DNA of 64,000 nt from NCBI GenBank assembly GCA_009763385.1, contig CM019831.1, positions 19,742,080 through 19,806,079 of the forward strand. Direction: 5' to 3'. The notes below the pieces were generated by a model that made no database searches, had not been told where the DNA came from, and worked only from the letters and a program-made list of their open reading frames with translations. This stretch comes from Coix lacryma-jobi var. lacryma-jobi. Its lineage: Eukaryota; Streptophyta; Magnoliopsida; Poales; Poaceae. Shown one piece after another: positions 34,416 through 46,404 of this stretch (within the stretch, counting starts at the first letter, position 1; each line of letters starts with the position of its first letter). Position numbers and translations under genes: made by a program.

Positions 34416-34419
34416 TTTC

Positions 34420-34791
34420 ATACTTCCAGAGAGTAGTTACTCTCATGTGTATATCTCTGGAATTATGTGGTTTATGACCGTATGAAGTATTGATCATACT
34501 AAACTTTCTAAGGTACCATGTATGTTAAGTATGCAAGCATACATAAAGTATATGGTCATACTTATTTTATATACTATTGTAGTGACATTTTAGTAATATA
34601 ATAAAAAGTATGGGCTCTTTTGAATTTTTTTGTGTAAATAAGATTTGAAGTATTTTTAGAATTTTTTTTGTGTAAATAAGATTTAAAGTATTTTTAAAAT
34701 AAGTACATAAACATACTCAAACTGATAAATAAGTATGTACACATATGCAATGTGATTTATTTAAGATGGGAGTAATTACTCCGGGGAGTAT
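34420..34791. mobile_element. MITE, about 370 bp, imperfect terminal inverted repeats
   Basis: The left end ATACTTCCAGAGAGTAGTTA matches, in inverse, the right end reading ATACTCCCCGGAGTAATTAC. The interior is AT-rich, with repeated AGTATG/CATACT words and two copies of TTTTTTTGTGTAAATAAGAT. No coding capacity and no clear target duplication. The superfamily is not assigned. Confidence 0.6.
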
Positions 34792-34811
34792 AGAAAACTC
34801 ACCCTCTCTCT

Positions 34812-34864
34812 CTATATATATATTTGTGTGTGTGTGTTCCATACATGGACCAAGCTCAACATTG

Positions 34865-34904
<40 letters not shown>

Positions 34905-34940
34905 GTGTGTGTTCCATACATGGACCAAGCTCAACATTGT
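34812..34940. repeat. Tandem duplication around (TA)n/(GT)n
   Basis: TGTTCCATACATGGACCAAG plus CTCAACATTGTAA occurs twice, each preceded by TA and TG dinucleotide runs of different length. The second (TA)n run lies at about 34868-34901. Confidence 0.9.
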
Positions 34941-35224
34941 AAAGGCACATGCCTAAGTCTGATGCCCATATTCGCTATTACTATTACTAGCCCATATCCC
35001 TAACAAGAAAAGTGACTGTCCCACTCACATTTGTAGAGTTCTAGAGTGTGTGCAACTTCAAGAGGTGCATCTTTTTTTAGATAAAGGATATCAAATCCGA
35101 CTTCATCTATCCAGAGATAGAATCACGCCACTTGTTACAAAACCAAACTGCAGCCTCTTAAGACAACTAGACAAAATTTAAACAAAACACTGAGAGTCGA
35201 CCAAGAATCGCTAAAGGAAGAAAT

Positions 35225-38200
35225 TTAACTACGCAACACCAATAGAACTTGTAGAAAGTCATCCATTGGAGCTAAAAAATTGCAGCTAAAAAATTGCAGA
35301 GCTGCTACTTCCAGTATCTGCCCTACTGAGAGCAGCTGCACCCTAATATCTTCACACCGCTGCAACTTAGCCCACTGGCGCAACCAGTGAGTTCCCCTGA
35401 ATAGAACCTGCAAGAAAGATTTCGGTCTGCAATTGTCAAAAATCACCTCGTTTCTTGTAAGCCAAATTGCCCAGCAAAGTGCAGAAGCTGCTGTTAATAA
35501 CAAAAAGTTTTGTTTTTTATTTCCCCTTTTTGACCAAAGAAAAAACAAGTCATGTAATGACTGTGGTGGTGGAATCCCAGATAATAAGTACACCGCCCGC
35601 CACAAGAACTTAGCATAGACACAATCGAGAAAAAGATGTTTACTGGTTTCTAAAGAGTGGGAAAATCAACAAGATCGCTTTGTTAAATTGTCCTTAGTTA
35701 AAACAACCCCTCTCTTTAAATACCATAGAAAAATCTTAATCTTCATTGGAACCTTGATCTGCCAAATATCTTGTCAAACGTGTACCCCGTTGTTAATTAA
35801 AGCAGGGATCTAACTGAAAAGATGTCCGATGAATGTAAATTCCACACAAACTTATCTCTTTGATCTGTAAGGTTAATATTAAGTAGAGAGGCAACTATTC
35901 TGTGCCAGTGTCTCAGGTTTGTCCCCACTAAATTTATTTCACTAAGTACTTTTGCAATAGAGTCTTGTTTCCGTCTCACAATATTAAACAGCCCAGGAAA
36001 TTTATCTTTGAGTGGTCTATCACCAAGCCAATTATCATACAAAAAACGAGTTTGTGTTCCAGCCTTTACAATAAATGAACCAAAACTAAAAAATGTGTCT
36101 TTGACATTCATCAGACTTTTCTAGAAATGAGAGTCTGTACGACCCTTGACACAGCTCCCCAGTGGGCAATCTCTCAAATATTTATTTCTCAATAGTTCTT
36201 GCCATAATCCATCTTCGTTTAACAACTTAAAAAGCCATTTGCTCAAAAGACATTTATTCTGAAGTTCCAAATTTAGAATTCCTAGCCCCCCTTGAATTTT
36301 TGGTTGACATAAGATTTCCCATTTGGCCAACCTATATTTTCTCTTATGACTATCATTCAGCCAGTAGAATCTCGATCGAAAACATTCAATCTTCTCCAAA
36401 ACCCCTTTTGGGATTTCAAAAAAAGACAACATAAACATCGGTAAGCTTGAGAGCACCGAGTTTAATAAAATCAGTCGGCCTCCTGCAGATAACATTTTCC
36501 CTTTCCAACCACTCAACCGCTTTTCTATTCTATCTTCAATAGCCTGCCAATCTTTGTTACTTAGCTTTCTATAATGCATTGGCAACCCCAAGTATCGTAA
36601 AGGGAAAATCTGTACTTTACACCCAAACAATTGCGAATAGAACGCTTCATGATTAACTGCCTCACCAAAGCAGAAAATCTCACTCTTGTGAAAATTTATC
36701 TTGAGCCCAGATAATTGTTCAAAAGTGGTAAGCAAGAATTTCAAGTTTATCGCTTCTTGAACATCATGGCTCATAAACAAAATTGTGTCATCCGCATATT
36801 GAAGGATGTATAAACCATCTTGTATGAGATGAGGTATAACGCCCTCAAGCTACCCTGCCACCTTTGCTCTTGCAATTAGTATAGCCAACATGTCAGCCAC
36901 TATATTAAAAAGAATGGGTGACAGAGGATCACCTTGCCTTAACCCCTTCCTTATTTGAAAGTATGGACCGAGCTGGTCATTAACTTTTACATTAACATTA
37001 CCCCCTTCTGTAAACATTTTGACCCACTCACACCACTGTTGAGAAAAACCTTTCATTCTCAAAGCCTGCTGTAAAAAGGCCCAATTAACTTTATCATACG
37101 CCTTCTCAAAGTCTATTTTAAAAATGACCCCTTTTTGTTTTCTAGTATGAAGTTCGTGAATTGTTTCATGGAGAACCACTGCTCCTTCCAAAATATTTCT
37201 CCCGGGAAGAAAAGCCGTTTGGGTTGGTGAAATGATTTTTTGTGCTACTAATGACAACCTATTTGTTGCAACCTTAGTGAAGATTTTGAAAGAAACATTC
37301 AACAAACAAATTGGCCTGTATTGTTGGATGGTTTTTGCATCTTCGGATTTGGGCAACAAAATTAGTGTCCCGAAATTAAGGCTGTTCAAATTCAGGGATC
37401 CCCGATGAAATTCCGAGAACAAAGCCATCAAGTCGTCTTTGATTAAGTCCTAGAAGACTTGATAAAACTCAGGTGGGAATCCATCCGGGCCCGGAGCCTT
37501 ATTATGTTCCATCTAGAAAATAGCATCCCTAACTTCATTTTCAGAGAACTCGGCTGTGAGAATCTCATTTTCCAGTAAGGAAACCTGTGGGATGTCATCT
37601 CTACGTGACTCATCCATGGAAGCGATGGCTCCTTCCGATGGACCAAAGAGAGACTTGTAATAAGAAGTGATATGCTTTTAAAGAAGAGCATCACCAGTTA
37701 TTACCTCACTACCATTCTCCAACTGGAAAATATGAGATTTCCTATGCCTACCATGAGCCAACAGGTGAAAATATTTTGTATTTGCATCCCCTTGAAGAAG
37801 ATGCTTGACCTTCTCTCTTTGGTACCATTTAATCTCTTCCTCCCTCAGCAGCTCTGCTAGTCTCTCATTTAAAACGTGTTTTAAATTTAATTCAGATTCG
37901 CTGAGAACAGAAGTCTCTGCTTTCTTATCCAGCACATCCAATTTATCCAACAAGGTAGTTTTTTCTTTCTTATAAGCTCCACTAACAATTTTTGCCCACC
38001 CTCTTAGATACTGGCGTAACCTTCTAATTTTTGTTTGCCATTTCTCAAGAGGGGTTCCTATGACATGGACCCCAGTCAAAACCTCCCTGACCATATCGCA
38101 AAATCTGTCCCTCGTCAACCAGCCCAATTCGAATTTAAATTGAGGCTGATAAGCCAGAGACACATTGTTTGTGCAACAAAGGACTGGTGTGTGGTCTGAT

Positions 38201-38865
38201 ATTTCTCTAGTGAGAGCTCTTACTGTTACCCGAGGATATTTGGATTCGAAGTCTGTACACATCAACACCCTATCCAGTCTCTCGAATGTTTGATTTTGTG
38301 AATGGTTTGCCCACGTAAATTTTCTCCCAAAGAGATCAACCTCTCTTAGATTCAGCGTTTCAATGACCGCATTAAACAAAAACGGCCATCTGTTATCAAA
38401 ATTGGAATTACTTTTGTCTTCCGGTCTACGCATAATGTTAAAGTCACCACCTATGAACATAGGTATAGTATCCTTCGGACAGACGCGTACCAGCTCCGAC
38501 AAAAAGTTGGATTTTAAGTCACTCTAAGCTGGGCCATAAACCAAAATTAGGTTGAATTTGAAATCATCCTCTTTTACCCTAACTTTAAAGCGAATAAAAA
38601 AATCCCCTTCTTCAATTTCTCCAACATCATAATACAGTAAGTGAAAACCCAGGATCATGCCACCAGATCTACCCCTTGGAGGATTGCAATGCCAAATAAA
38701 ATCTCTGCCAGCACAGATATTGTTCAGGGTAGATTGCGGAAAGTGATCCCTCCCTGTTTCTGATAAGGCAATAAAATCTAGGTTGTTTTCTTTCGTTAAA
38801 TCTGACAAAAACTTATACTTCTTAGGGTCCGTGAACCCGTTACAGTTCTAAAAGATTCCCCGCAT
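35225..38865 (-). pseudogene. LINE ORF2: AP endonuclease, reverse transcriptase, zf-RVT; seven nonsense codons and a frameshift
   Basis: The start MRGIF lies five bases after the ORF1 stop. The endonuclease spans to about 37950 (IALSETGRDHFP, MFIGGDFNIMRRP, DRVLMCTDF, SDHTPVLC). RT follows with RPICLLNVSFKIFTKV, QTAFLPGRNILEGAV, FKIDFEKAYDKVNW, KGLRQGDPLSPILFN and the catalytic LQYADDTILF box (about 36790-36815). The tail has the zf-RVT region (ASALCWAIWLTRNEVIF). One frame runs from 38865 to 35797 and is broken only by stops at 38848, 38524, 37678, 37513, 37450, 36850 and 36118. A frameshift precedes the last 190 codons. Confidence 0.92.
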
Positions 38866-38870
38866 TTAAA

Positions 38871-41442
38871 CTAACTTTTCCCCAAACCTTTCCCCTTCTT
38901 CCTAGGCCTCTTAAACTGTGATAAGGGGGTTTGTAAATTCACAGAATCACAACCCCCATCGCCCAGGCACTCTGTTATCTCTGAACAGATCACATTAAGA
39001 GCATCGATATCTAAACAGTTATCTAAAGAACACACAGAAGAAGAATCATCAACTATGTCTGTCTTGTTTAAAACCGATGCTATCTCAGCATGCTCCATCA
39101 TTCTACCCTCTTCTAACTTTTTTAGCAAAGTTAAAGAATTATAAGCAGATTCTTTATCATTCCCCAGAATAACTCCTAAGGATTTAGTGGTCTCTAACAA
39201 GGTTGAATTATCGAAATTAATAAAGGATGAGGAGGAGGGATCAGTACCTTTTGCTGAGGTAGAAGAAGAGGCAATATCCAAGTTCTTTCTTGCCTTCAAG
39301 CTGGACGCTCTCTCCAGAGTGTCTTGATCTGCGTGTGCAGCATTCCTTTTACTAGCCCTAACCGGAGAAGCTATTCCTCCTCCGACTGACTTCTTTGAAA
39401 CCCCAGAGTCATTCACGGGAGACATGAGCTTAGCCTTCCAATGCTTCGAACCATCAGGTTGGAGCTGCACTATTGGTTTATGATTCTCTTTATTGACTCC
39501 CTGTGGAGGAGGCATCTCAATTGGGGAATGAAGTAACTGGCCCTCACCCATGGACTGCTGAGAAGTGCCACCCTTCTCTTTGCCAGTCCCGGGTAGCTGA
39601 CCAACAAAAGCATCCTTCTTAGACTAATCCGCCTCTTTGTAACCATCCTCCTCCATAGGCTCACCATTATTATCACCATTTCCATCCCCTCCCTCGGACG
39701 AAGGGTCCATATTAATGAGTTGTGGCTCCCGGCCACCAAGATCCCCCTCTAGTTTGAACTGTAGCTCGTATACAAAATCCCCAATCACAATATCCACAAA
39801 TTCTGGGATAAGACTGGGATCCAGCACTGCCACCTTCATCCTTGCTCTACCAAATTTCTTGGTAAACTTAGTATCCACAGCACGGGGAACGCCTAATATG
39901 GTTCCAACTGCCCATATAATAGGAAATTCCCTAAACTCACTGGGTAAGCCACGAAACTGCACCCAGACCTTGTCAATCTCATATTTAAAAACTTCTTGCT
40001 CCACCCCTTTCTCAAACCTAATTTTTCCTTTTACTGCCTTAGTATCCATGGCCCCCCAATTAATTGCCCATTCCAACAGTTCAGAAGAAGGGAAATTAGA
40101 AATAAAAAAGGCATCCACACCCTTGGGTTCAATTTCCCAGTTGTGCTTGCCCGGAAGTAGTTTGTCGAGCTCCACCGCCAATTGGTAAGCGGTAATAGAG
40201 CCCTCCAAAACACGTACCAAAGCCGCATTATCTTCCGCGACTGATTTTGGATTTTCAGCAGCTGGAATGAAATAGAATCCCAAACCTGGCACCGCATAAC
40301 CACATGGAGCAGCAATAACATTCATATTTTTTATATTTGGGCAAACTTTTGTCACATGGTCACCATAACATATCTCACAACATAAAATTGCGGTGCATTC
40401 ATGAATGGTATGACCTTTGGTATGACATCTATAGAAAAAAGGTTTACCCATACCCTTTGTCTTTCCCTGACGAGATGACTCTGGATTTTCTTTTAAGGCC
40501 TTTGCAGCAGCATCTGCCTTCTTGAGATGATTAGAACTAGCCGCCTTGATGACCGCCGCAGCACCCTCCTCAGCTTCCCCCGGCGCCGAAGGACCTTCGG
40601 CGGCCGAACTCCGCAATACATCTCCACCAGCCGCAGACACGCACTACAAGTAATGAGGCTTTCTATGACAATTAGAAGTGTATCTCTTGTCATAGAATCT
40701 CTGTCACAAAGGACCTTCTGTGACAATTTCAAGCTATTTTTATGACAATTTGTGATCTATGACAGTTATAATTGTCACAAAAATTGTCACAGATAAAAAA
40801 TTGTCACAAAATTTGTCACAGAAGGTCCTTTGTGACAGAGATTCTATGACAAGAGATACACTTGTAATTGTCATAGAAAGCCTCATTACTTGTAGTGACG
40901 GGAACGCCAGCCGGCTGCGACTTCGCCAGCTGTGGCGTCACCTGGCCGGCCGCCCCTGGCTCGGATCCTCCAATTGCTGGCTGAGACCCAGCAGCGACCG
41001 ATTGAAAAGCCATCGGACCAGCCATGTCTGGTTGATGAGGTAACGGGGCAGTCCTTGGTGGCGGCCCTTGCACCTGGAACGGCTGCTGACCGGCGCTGAA
41101 CCCGGGCCGACCCAACTGCGCCTGACTGCGTGAGTGTCCAGCAGCCTGGCCGAAACAATGGAAGTGCCCGCCAAGCTTCCGGGGAGGGTTGGGAGTCCAC
41201 CCATGGTGGCTATTGTTGCGACCATAGCCCCTAGTGATTCCCCACCCCCGACCTCCACTATCCGGAAACCGACCACCACCGCCGAACCGGCCTCGCCCAC
41301 GGCCATGGAATTGCGGCGCAGTGCCACGGCCAGGGCCCCGGCCGCCAAAGCCAGGATGGAAACCCGGGTTGAACCCCGGGTTATACCCCCAGCCATGCCC
41401 ACCTCCCCCATCGCCACGACCTCCCAAACCTTGAGCCGCCAT
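38871..41442 (-). pseudogene. LINE ORF1: Gly-rich region, zinc knuckle, DUF4283-like RNA-binding region
   Basis: It starts MAAQGLGGRG at 41442 with a Gly/Arg-rich region, is interrupted by the MITE (40642-40897), then continues in the same frame. The second part has a Cys/His knuckle (CHTKGHTIHEC and CCEICYGDHVTKVC) and a DUF4283-like segment (WEIEPKGVDAFFISNFPSSE, VWVQFRGLPSEFRE). One TAG near 39624 interrupts the frame, which reopens at once and ends at 38871, five bases before ORF2. ORF1 proteins of plant L1 elements bind the LINE RNA. Confidence 0.87.
40642..40897. mobile_element. 256-bp CACTA-type MITE, near-perfect palindrome
   Basis: It begins CACTACAAGTAATGAGGCTT and ends with the inverse of the same sequence, flanked by ACG (40639-40641 and 40898-40900). 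The two arms, each about 120 bp, pair over almost their full length with a small centre. The ORF1 frame is continuous across the site after removing the element and one ACG. The ends resemble those of the 3.2-kb CACTA element at 149-3328. Confidence 0.93.
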
Positions 41443-42534
41443 TGAAGATCAGACGACTTCAGCGAACGTGCGAGTTCCAGAGTCTGGCGGCCGCGGTATC
41501 TGCGGAAGGGATTGCAGCGTGCGACGTCGGGCACCCGTACGCCTGAACAACAGGGCCAGGCCGACCGTGGGCCTGAAGAGTTTCCCAGGCCCGAGAACCA
41601 CACGACCCCAGCAGTCAGGTACAACTCCTTTTGCCTGCCCGACTGGTATGCGATCCCGTACCTCAGCCATCGCTGCAGACCCGGGATGAAACAGCGGCGG
41701 AAACGGTCCGAAAATCATGTGATCCTAGAAGTTTGCGTTTTCGAAAATTGAAAAACCGACTTTCACCGTCCCCGGCGAACTCCCAACCACCCTCGCGAGC
41801 CGATCGCCACCACCAGCCGCGGCGGTAAGCGATCCAGACACCGGGAAAACACCTCTAGCCTGCTGGGAAGCAGACCAGCGAGATGTCTTATGAGGATGTC
41901 ACGAATCAGCCGGCTGCGGCCCTGCACAATTGGGTTTCTTCCACCTTGCTTTGGCCAGACAGTCACCAAGCCTCCTCGACGGCGAGATGCGAGGAGCCGG
42001 TAGAGGTCCACGCCAAGGAGGACAACCTAATTTCTTTTGCACCATCGTCGATATGATCGACTCTGGTAAATGATGCCTGTTCCTGCTACCCGGAGACTTA
42101 CCCAAGGCGATCTCTGCCTCTTGAAGCTGCTGAACTGAGAAGCCCGCTTCCAAGGCTTCACGGACGAAGGACGCCGTGGACGGACTGCCTGTCAACGCAT
42201 CGGCAAGGGCGTCCTCATCTTCATCAGAATCCTCCGCCGGAGCATCGTTTGCCCAAAACTTGGAGAGGATCGGAGGCGCCAAAGGCTGAGGGCTGCCGGC
42301 GTGAACCGGTGAAGGCCGCCGGGTAGCCTCGACAACTTCCACCACCAGCTGAGACAACGCTGCCCGACCCGCCGCCGCCCACCGACGACCTTCCTCATCA
42401 TCATCTTGACCCTCCCCACCATCTCCGGAGGCTCCCACGGAGGCACCCTTCCTCGACCTCCACCCCGGAGCGAGGGTCAGCCTCCGCCTATGCATGACCA
42501 GATACAGTACTGGTATATCAAGCGTGGCCCACAT
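41443..42534 (-). other. LINE 5' region with a possible upstream frame
   Basis: A GC-rich minus-strand frame (42534-41899) includes RISPSRRLGDCLAKARWKKP, a phrase I associate with the N-terminal part of plant LINE ORF1-type proteins. It is also rich in Asp/Glu (AEDSDEDEDALADAL). About 450 bases without a clear frame separate it from ORF1. It may be an upstream frame or the decayed ORF1 start. Confidence 0.45.
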
Positions 42535-42540
42535 GCATTA

Positions 42541-42694
42541 AAGGAAATTATAGTCTTCTCTTTAGTCATCACGAGGTTGTGAGGCTATAACAATTGTCGT
42601 CATTTCACTGGAACCAATGACTATATATACTACTTTGGATTGTTCCCATCCACACGGAAGTTCATGTAGTACCCTGCAGCAAACAATCTGTACA
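42541..42694. other. Short spacer
   Basis: Nothing recognisable between the LINE and the CACTA element. It ends in the ACA duplication (42692-42694). Confidence 0.6.
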
Positions 42695-42709
42695 CACTAC
42701 AGGGAACGC

Positions 42710-43255
42710 CGGCTTTGCCGAGTGCTGGCTGCACTCGGCGAAGGCCCTCTCGGACTCGGCGAAGGCTTCGCCGAGTGCCGCACTCGGCGAAAGGCACTCG
42801 GCGAAGAAATTGTCGGCAACGATTTCTTTGCCGAGTGCCAAATATCGGGCACTCGGCGAAGGCTTCGCCGAGTGCCAGGTCAGCACTCGGCGAAGCAAAC
42901 GGGAGCCGTCACTTGACGCCCTCTTTGCCGAGTGCCAGCCTACGTGGCACTCGGCGAAGAGGGCCCCTTTGCAGAGCGCCACGTGGCCGGCACTCGGCGA
43001 AGAGGGCCCCTTTGCCGAGTGCCACGTAGGCCGGCACTCGGCGAAGAGCTCCTATTTGCCGAGTGCCACGTAAGTCTGTACTCGGCAAAGGGTCCCTCTT
43101 TGCCGAGTGTCAGGTAGCCCGGCACTCGGCAAAGAGGGCCTCTTTGCTGAGTGTCACGGTCAAGGCACTCGGCGAAGAGGCCGAGCTGAGCAAAAATTTG
43201 CCCAGCTTTGCCGAGTGCCATGACCACTTTGCCGAGTGTGGCACTCGGCAAAGCT
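42710..43255. repeat. Left subterminal repeats of the CACTA element
   Basis: Many direct and inverted copies of CTTTGCCGAGTGCC/GGCACTCGGCGAAG. In known CACTA systems such repeats bind the element's regulatory protein. The right-end blocks are at 46217-46420 and 47343-47880. Confidence 0.9.
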
Positions 43256-43523
43256 GGGAAAAAAGGAATTTTTTTCCTATTTTCATTTCCCTACACAGAA
43301 AACATATCACACATTCATATTCCATTTCAGACAAATATCACATGCATATATATCACACATCCATAACATACATATCCATTTCAAACAAATATCACATGTT
43401 CAGTCTCCATGCATCACAAGCTCACAAGTTTATCACAAGTCCACAAGTTCACAAGTCCATCACATGCATCTCACAAGTCCATCACATCCATCTCACAAGT
43501 CCATCACAAATCTAAGTCGGCCA

Positions 43524-45884
43524 TCACTGCTCACCTTGGTGCTCAGATTGTGAAGAACTCTCACCTTGCCCCGCGTCCCACGACCCGCCCGAAGGACCAC
43601 CTTGCCAACCTTTCCACCTAGGCGGCGGAGGTCCAGATGGCCACCCGGTGTACCCTGACTGCGGAGGAGGGTAACCTGGCCACCCATAGGGCGGAGGAGG
43701 GCCACCGGGGAGCCACCCAGGCTACGGAGGAGGGCCACCAGTGATCTGCAGAGTGTGCGGAGGAAGGCCAGGATGAGAAGTCGGTGCCGAACCCTCCGAC
43801 TGTGAGTGCACAAAGGAGAAGCAAATTCGTTAGCACCTGGAGGACAACCGTAAAAGTTAAAGAAATATAAACAACCATATATACTCACCGGAGTCTCTGT
43901 CGTAGGAGTAACAGGAGGCACAAAAGGAGTGAGCAGCGAGGGAGGCACGACAACACCCGGGATGTTCAGGCTCCCAAAAAAGTGAGCTATGTCCTGCGTC
44001 CTCTGCGCCTCCCGCTGCTGGACGACCAGTAAGTCGCGACGATGGGCAGCCGCCTCGGCCTCATGCATGGCCTGCAACCTCTGCATCTGGTCCGCCTGGG
44101 CCTGCATCTGGGCCTGCAAAATTCGTCCCGTAAGGTTTAAACAATGCAAAGACAAGGTATATGTGTAAAAGCAATGAACGACGAATAGAACAAGTACTTA
44201 CCTGAAGTGCTGTCATCATCTGCTGTGAGGTCGGCTGCCGAGGTCGTATGGGGACGGAGGAGCTCGTGCTGGCAGCTCGAATCTCAGCGAGGTTGGGAAC
44301 AGAGGACGAGTCAACTGCGCTGTTGGCTATCCAGTACCGGCCGTGCTGCTTCCCTCCTCCTAGCCTCATCACCAGGTCTGTATCTAGGGGCTGGGTGGCC
44401 GGATCGAAGTCCTCCCCATGGCGCTCGCGAGCCGCAGTGGTGTACTCGGTGACCTTGGTGTAGGCGTTCGTGTTGGTGAACGCCTCGGGCCCGGCGTTTG
44501 GGTTGTACTGGGTGCTCGCTGCAGTCGCCTTGCCCTGGTGCGACAAGTGGTACGCCTTGAAAGGGAGGCACTCCTCACCACCATGCGACTGGGACTGCGA
44601 TGAAAACACAGATGATTACAAGTAATGAGTAATTGAGTGTTAGAATAAAAAAAATCAGTAGAGCATACCCATCTGTCGGCGTACGCAGCGAGGCTAAGGT
44701 TGCCTTGGTGGTGTGGCACCCCAGGCATCTGCAGGCGGCAGTCTCGGCGGGCACTGTGCCTCTCGTACCACTCGTCCAATTTCCACTTGTCCACAATGGC
44801 CACCCAGCAGTCTAGGTGATTGGCGCACCAACCAGGACAGAACTGCAAGACAATAAGTATTTAATATTTTAGAAGAGTCGCTAAGTGATGGATGGACCAA
44901 TCAGTATTACTGTTTTGTACGTACCTGGATGTACTGCTCCCTAGTGAGGTCGGTCTCCCTGGTGAGCATCATCTGCCTAGCATCCGTCTTCTTCACCGTC
45001 GTCCCTAACACGTCGGCTTTGTAGTTGATGATGCACTGGATCCGCACCTCGTGGTACATATCCGCTAGCCGGGACCTGCAGACCCTGTCCTGCACGTGCA
45101 ACGCCTCGGCCTCTCTCCCTGCCTCGCACGCAAAGTACTCCTGCACGCAAAGTACCCTTTCATTATTTGAAGAATGTCCGACAAATACGTATCATTGAGA
45201 AATGTTGTGCGAGCAAGACTCACCCAAAACTCGGCCCTAATCGGCGCTGCAACGGTGGTGTACATGGGGTCCACAGCAGCACCGAAGTGGTCCCACGTCC
45301 AGGGCGGTGACCTAACCCCGGCGTAGGTGACCAAGCCAGGATAGTTCTTCCGAATCAGAAGACTTAACGTGCCATTGATATGGCGTGTCTTGCCCCCTGC
45401 CAAAAGTTCCCAGTTCCTGCATGGGTCATTAAGAACAACTGTTAGTCGGAAGTTCAATTTTGAACATGTCATGTGAACAAGTAGTGAAAAAATTAATGGT
45501 AACTTACTTGTCGCCGTAAGGTCGAATCACCGGGCGGCGGCTAGGTGCGATCCGCTGCTGCGGGAGCTGCGAGGGGCCGCACAAGTACACTCTGCTCGAA
45601 GCAGAGGAAGTGGAACCCCCTCCTGACGCACCTACGTTCTCGTCCCCCTAGTCCCCCTGGCGACGCTCCGAGGAAGTGGTGTCGTCGTCCGACGTCCTCC
45701 TGGTCGTCCCTGTGGCGTCCCCCTGAGCGTGATCCGAGGAGGTCTGACGGCTTCGGCGACGAGAATAACAAGAACGAGCTTCGGCGACGGCGACGGGACG
45801 ACCGAAGCGGCTTGACGGCGGGGCCACTCTTCTCCTCCTTCTCCTCCTCTCTTCTCCACTCCTCCTCTTCTTCCTCTCCTCCAC
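43524..45884 (-). pseudogene. Seven-exon CACTA gene (plant transposase Ptta/En/Spm, Transposase_24 type) with two nonsense codons
   Basis: Exons on the minus strand: 45884-45508, 45416-45224, 45140-44925, 44842-44669, 44594-44202, 44113-43889 and 43799-43524. Every intron has GT and AG borders, all phases agree, and the total is 1854 nt (617 codons plus stop). Exon 1 is basic, with an Arg-rich start. The centre has LIRKNYPGLVTYAGVR, AIVDKWKLDEWYERH, and CLPFKAYHLSHQGKATAAS before EAFTNTNAYTKV, typical of TNPA-like proteins. Exon 6 is a Gln-rich coiled coil, and exon 7 is Gly/Pro/Trp-rich. In-frame TAG codons at 45650-45648 and 43724-43722 interrupt it. It would bind subterminal repeats rather than cut DNA. 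The start at 45884 is the first Met of the open exon. Confidence 0.82.
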
Positions 45885-46200
45885 CTCCTCCTCCTCTTCC
45901 TCCTCTCCTCCTCTCCTCTCCTCTCCTCCTCCACCTCCTCCTCTCCTCCTGTCCTCCTCCTCGGCACAGCGGGCCCGGGGCCGGGGGCGCCGGGGCGCGG
46001 CCCGGGGTGGCGGTGCGGCGGGGCGGGGCCGGGGCGGCGCGGCGGCGGGGCGGGGTTGCGGCGGGGCGGGGCGGGGCGGGGCCGGGGGCGCGGCGGCGGG
46101 CGGCGGCGCGGCGCCGGGGCGGCGCGACGGCGGGGCGGGGTGCGGCGGCGGGTGCGTGTGTTAGTGTGTGCGTGTGTGTGGCCGGGCCGGCCGTTTTGTA
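45885..46200. other. Polypyrimidine and extreme GC-rich promoter/leader region of the CACTA gene
   Basis: A CTCCTC-rich tract (about 45830-45960) adjoins a G/C-only stretch of GGCGGGGC-type repeats (about 45965-46150). Upstream of the gene on the minus strand this is the presumed promoter/leader. No TATA box is evident. Open frames here are composition artefacts. Confidence 0.55.
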
Positions 46201-46404
46201 TTTTTTTTAGTTTTCGAACGACTTTGCCGAGTGCCAGATCGGCTGGCACTCGGCAAAGAAGGGACTTTTGCCGAGTGCCAGCCGATCTGGCACTCGGCAA
46301 AGAGGGCCATGTGGTAGACAAACAACGGCCAGCAGGCAAGTCTTCGCCGAGTGCCAGCTGGCACGGCACTCGGCAAAGATGCTCTTTGCCGAGTGTCAGG
46401 TCTG

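Larger units (their letters stand above)
35071..42540 (-). mobile_element. L1-type LINE, near full length
   Basis: On the minus strand the order is a 5' region with a Pro/Arg-rich frame, ORF1 (41442-38871), ORF2 (38865 to about 35225), a 3' UTR and a poly-A tract (poly-T on plus at 35071-35077). A MITE (40642-40897) splits ORF1. The 5' end is uncertain, and I could not match a target duplication to the 3' flank. Many nonsense codons show it is inactive. Confidence 0.88.

Noticed and set aside
42710..43260. Regular direct/inverted repeats that could suggest a CRISPR-like array
   Set aside because: The repeat unit varies, spacers are irregular, and the block sits inside CACTA termini with ACA duplications in a plant genome.
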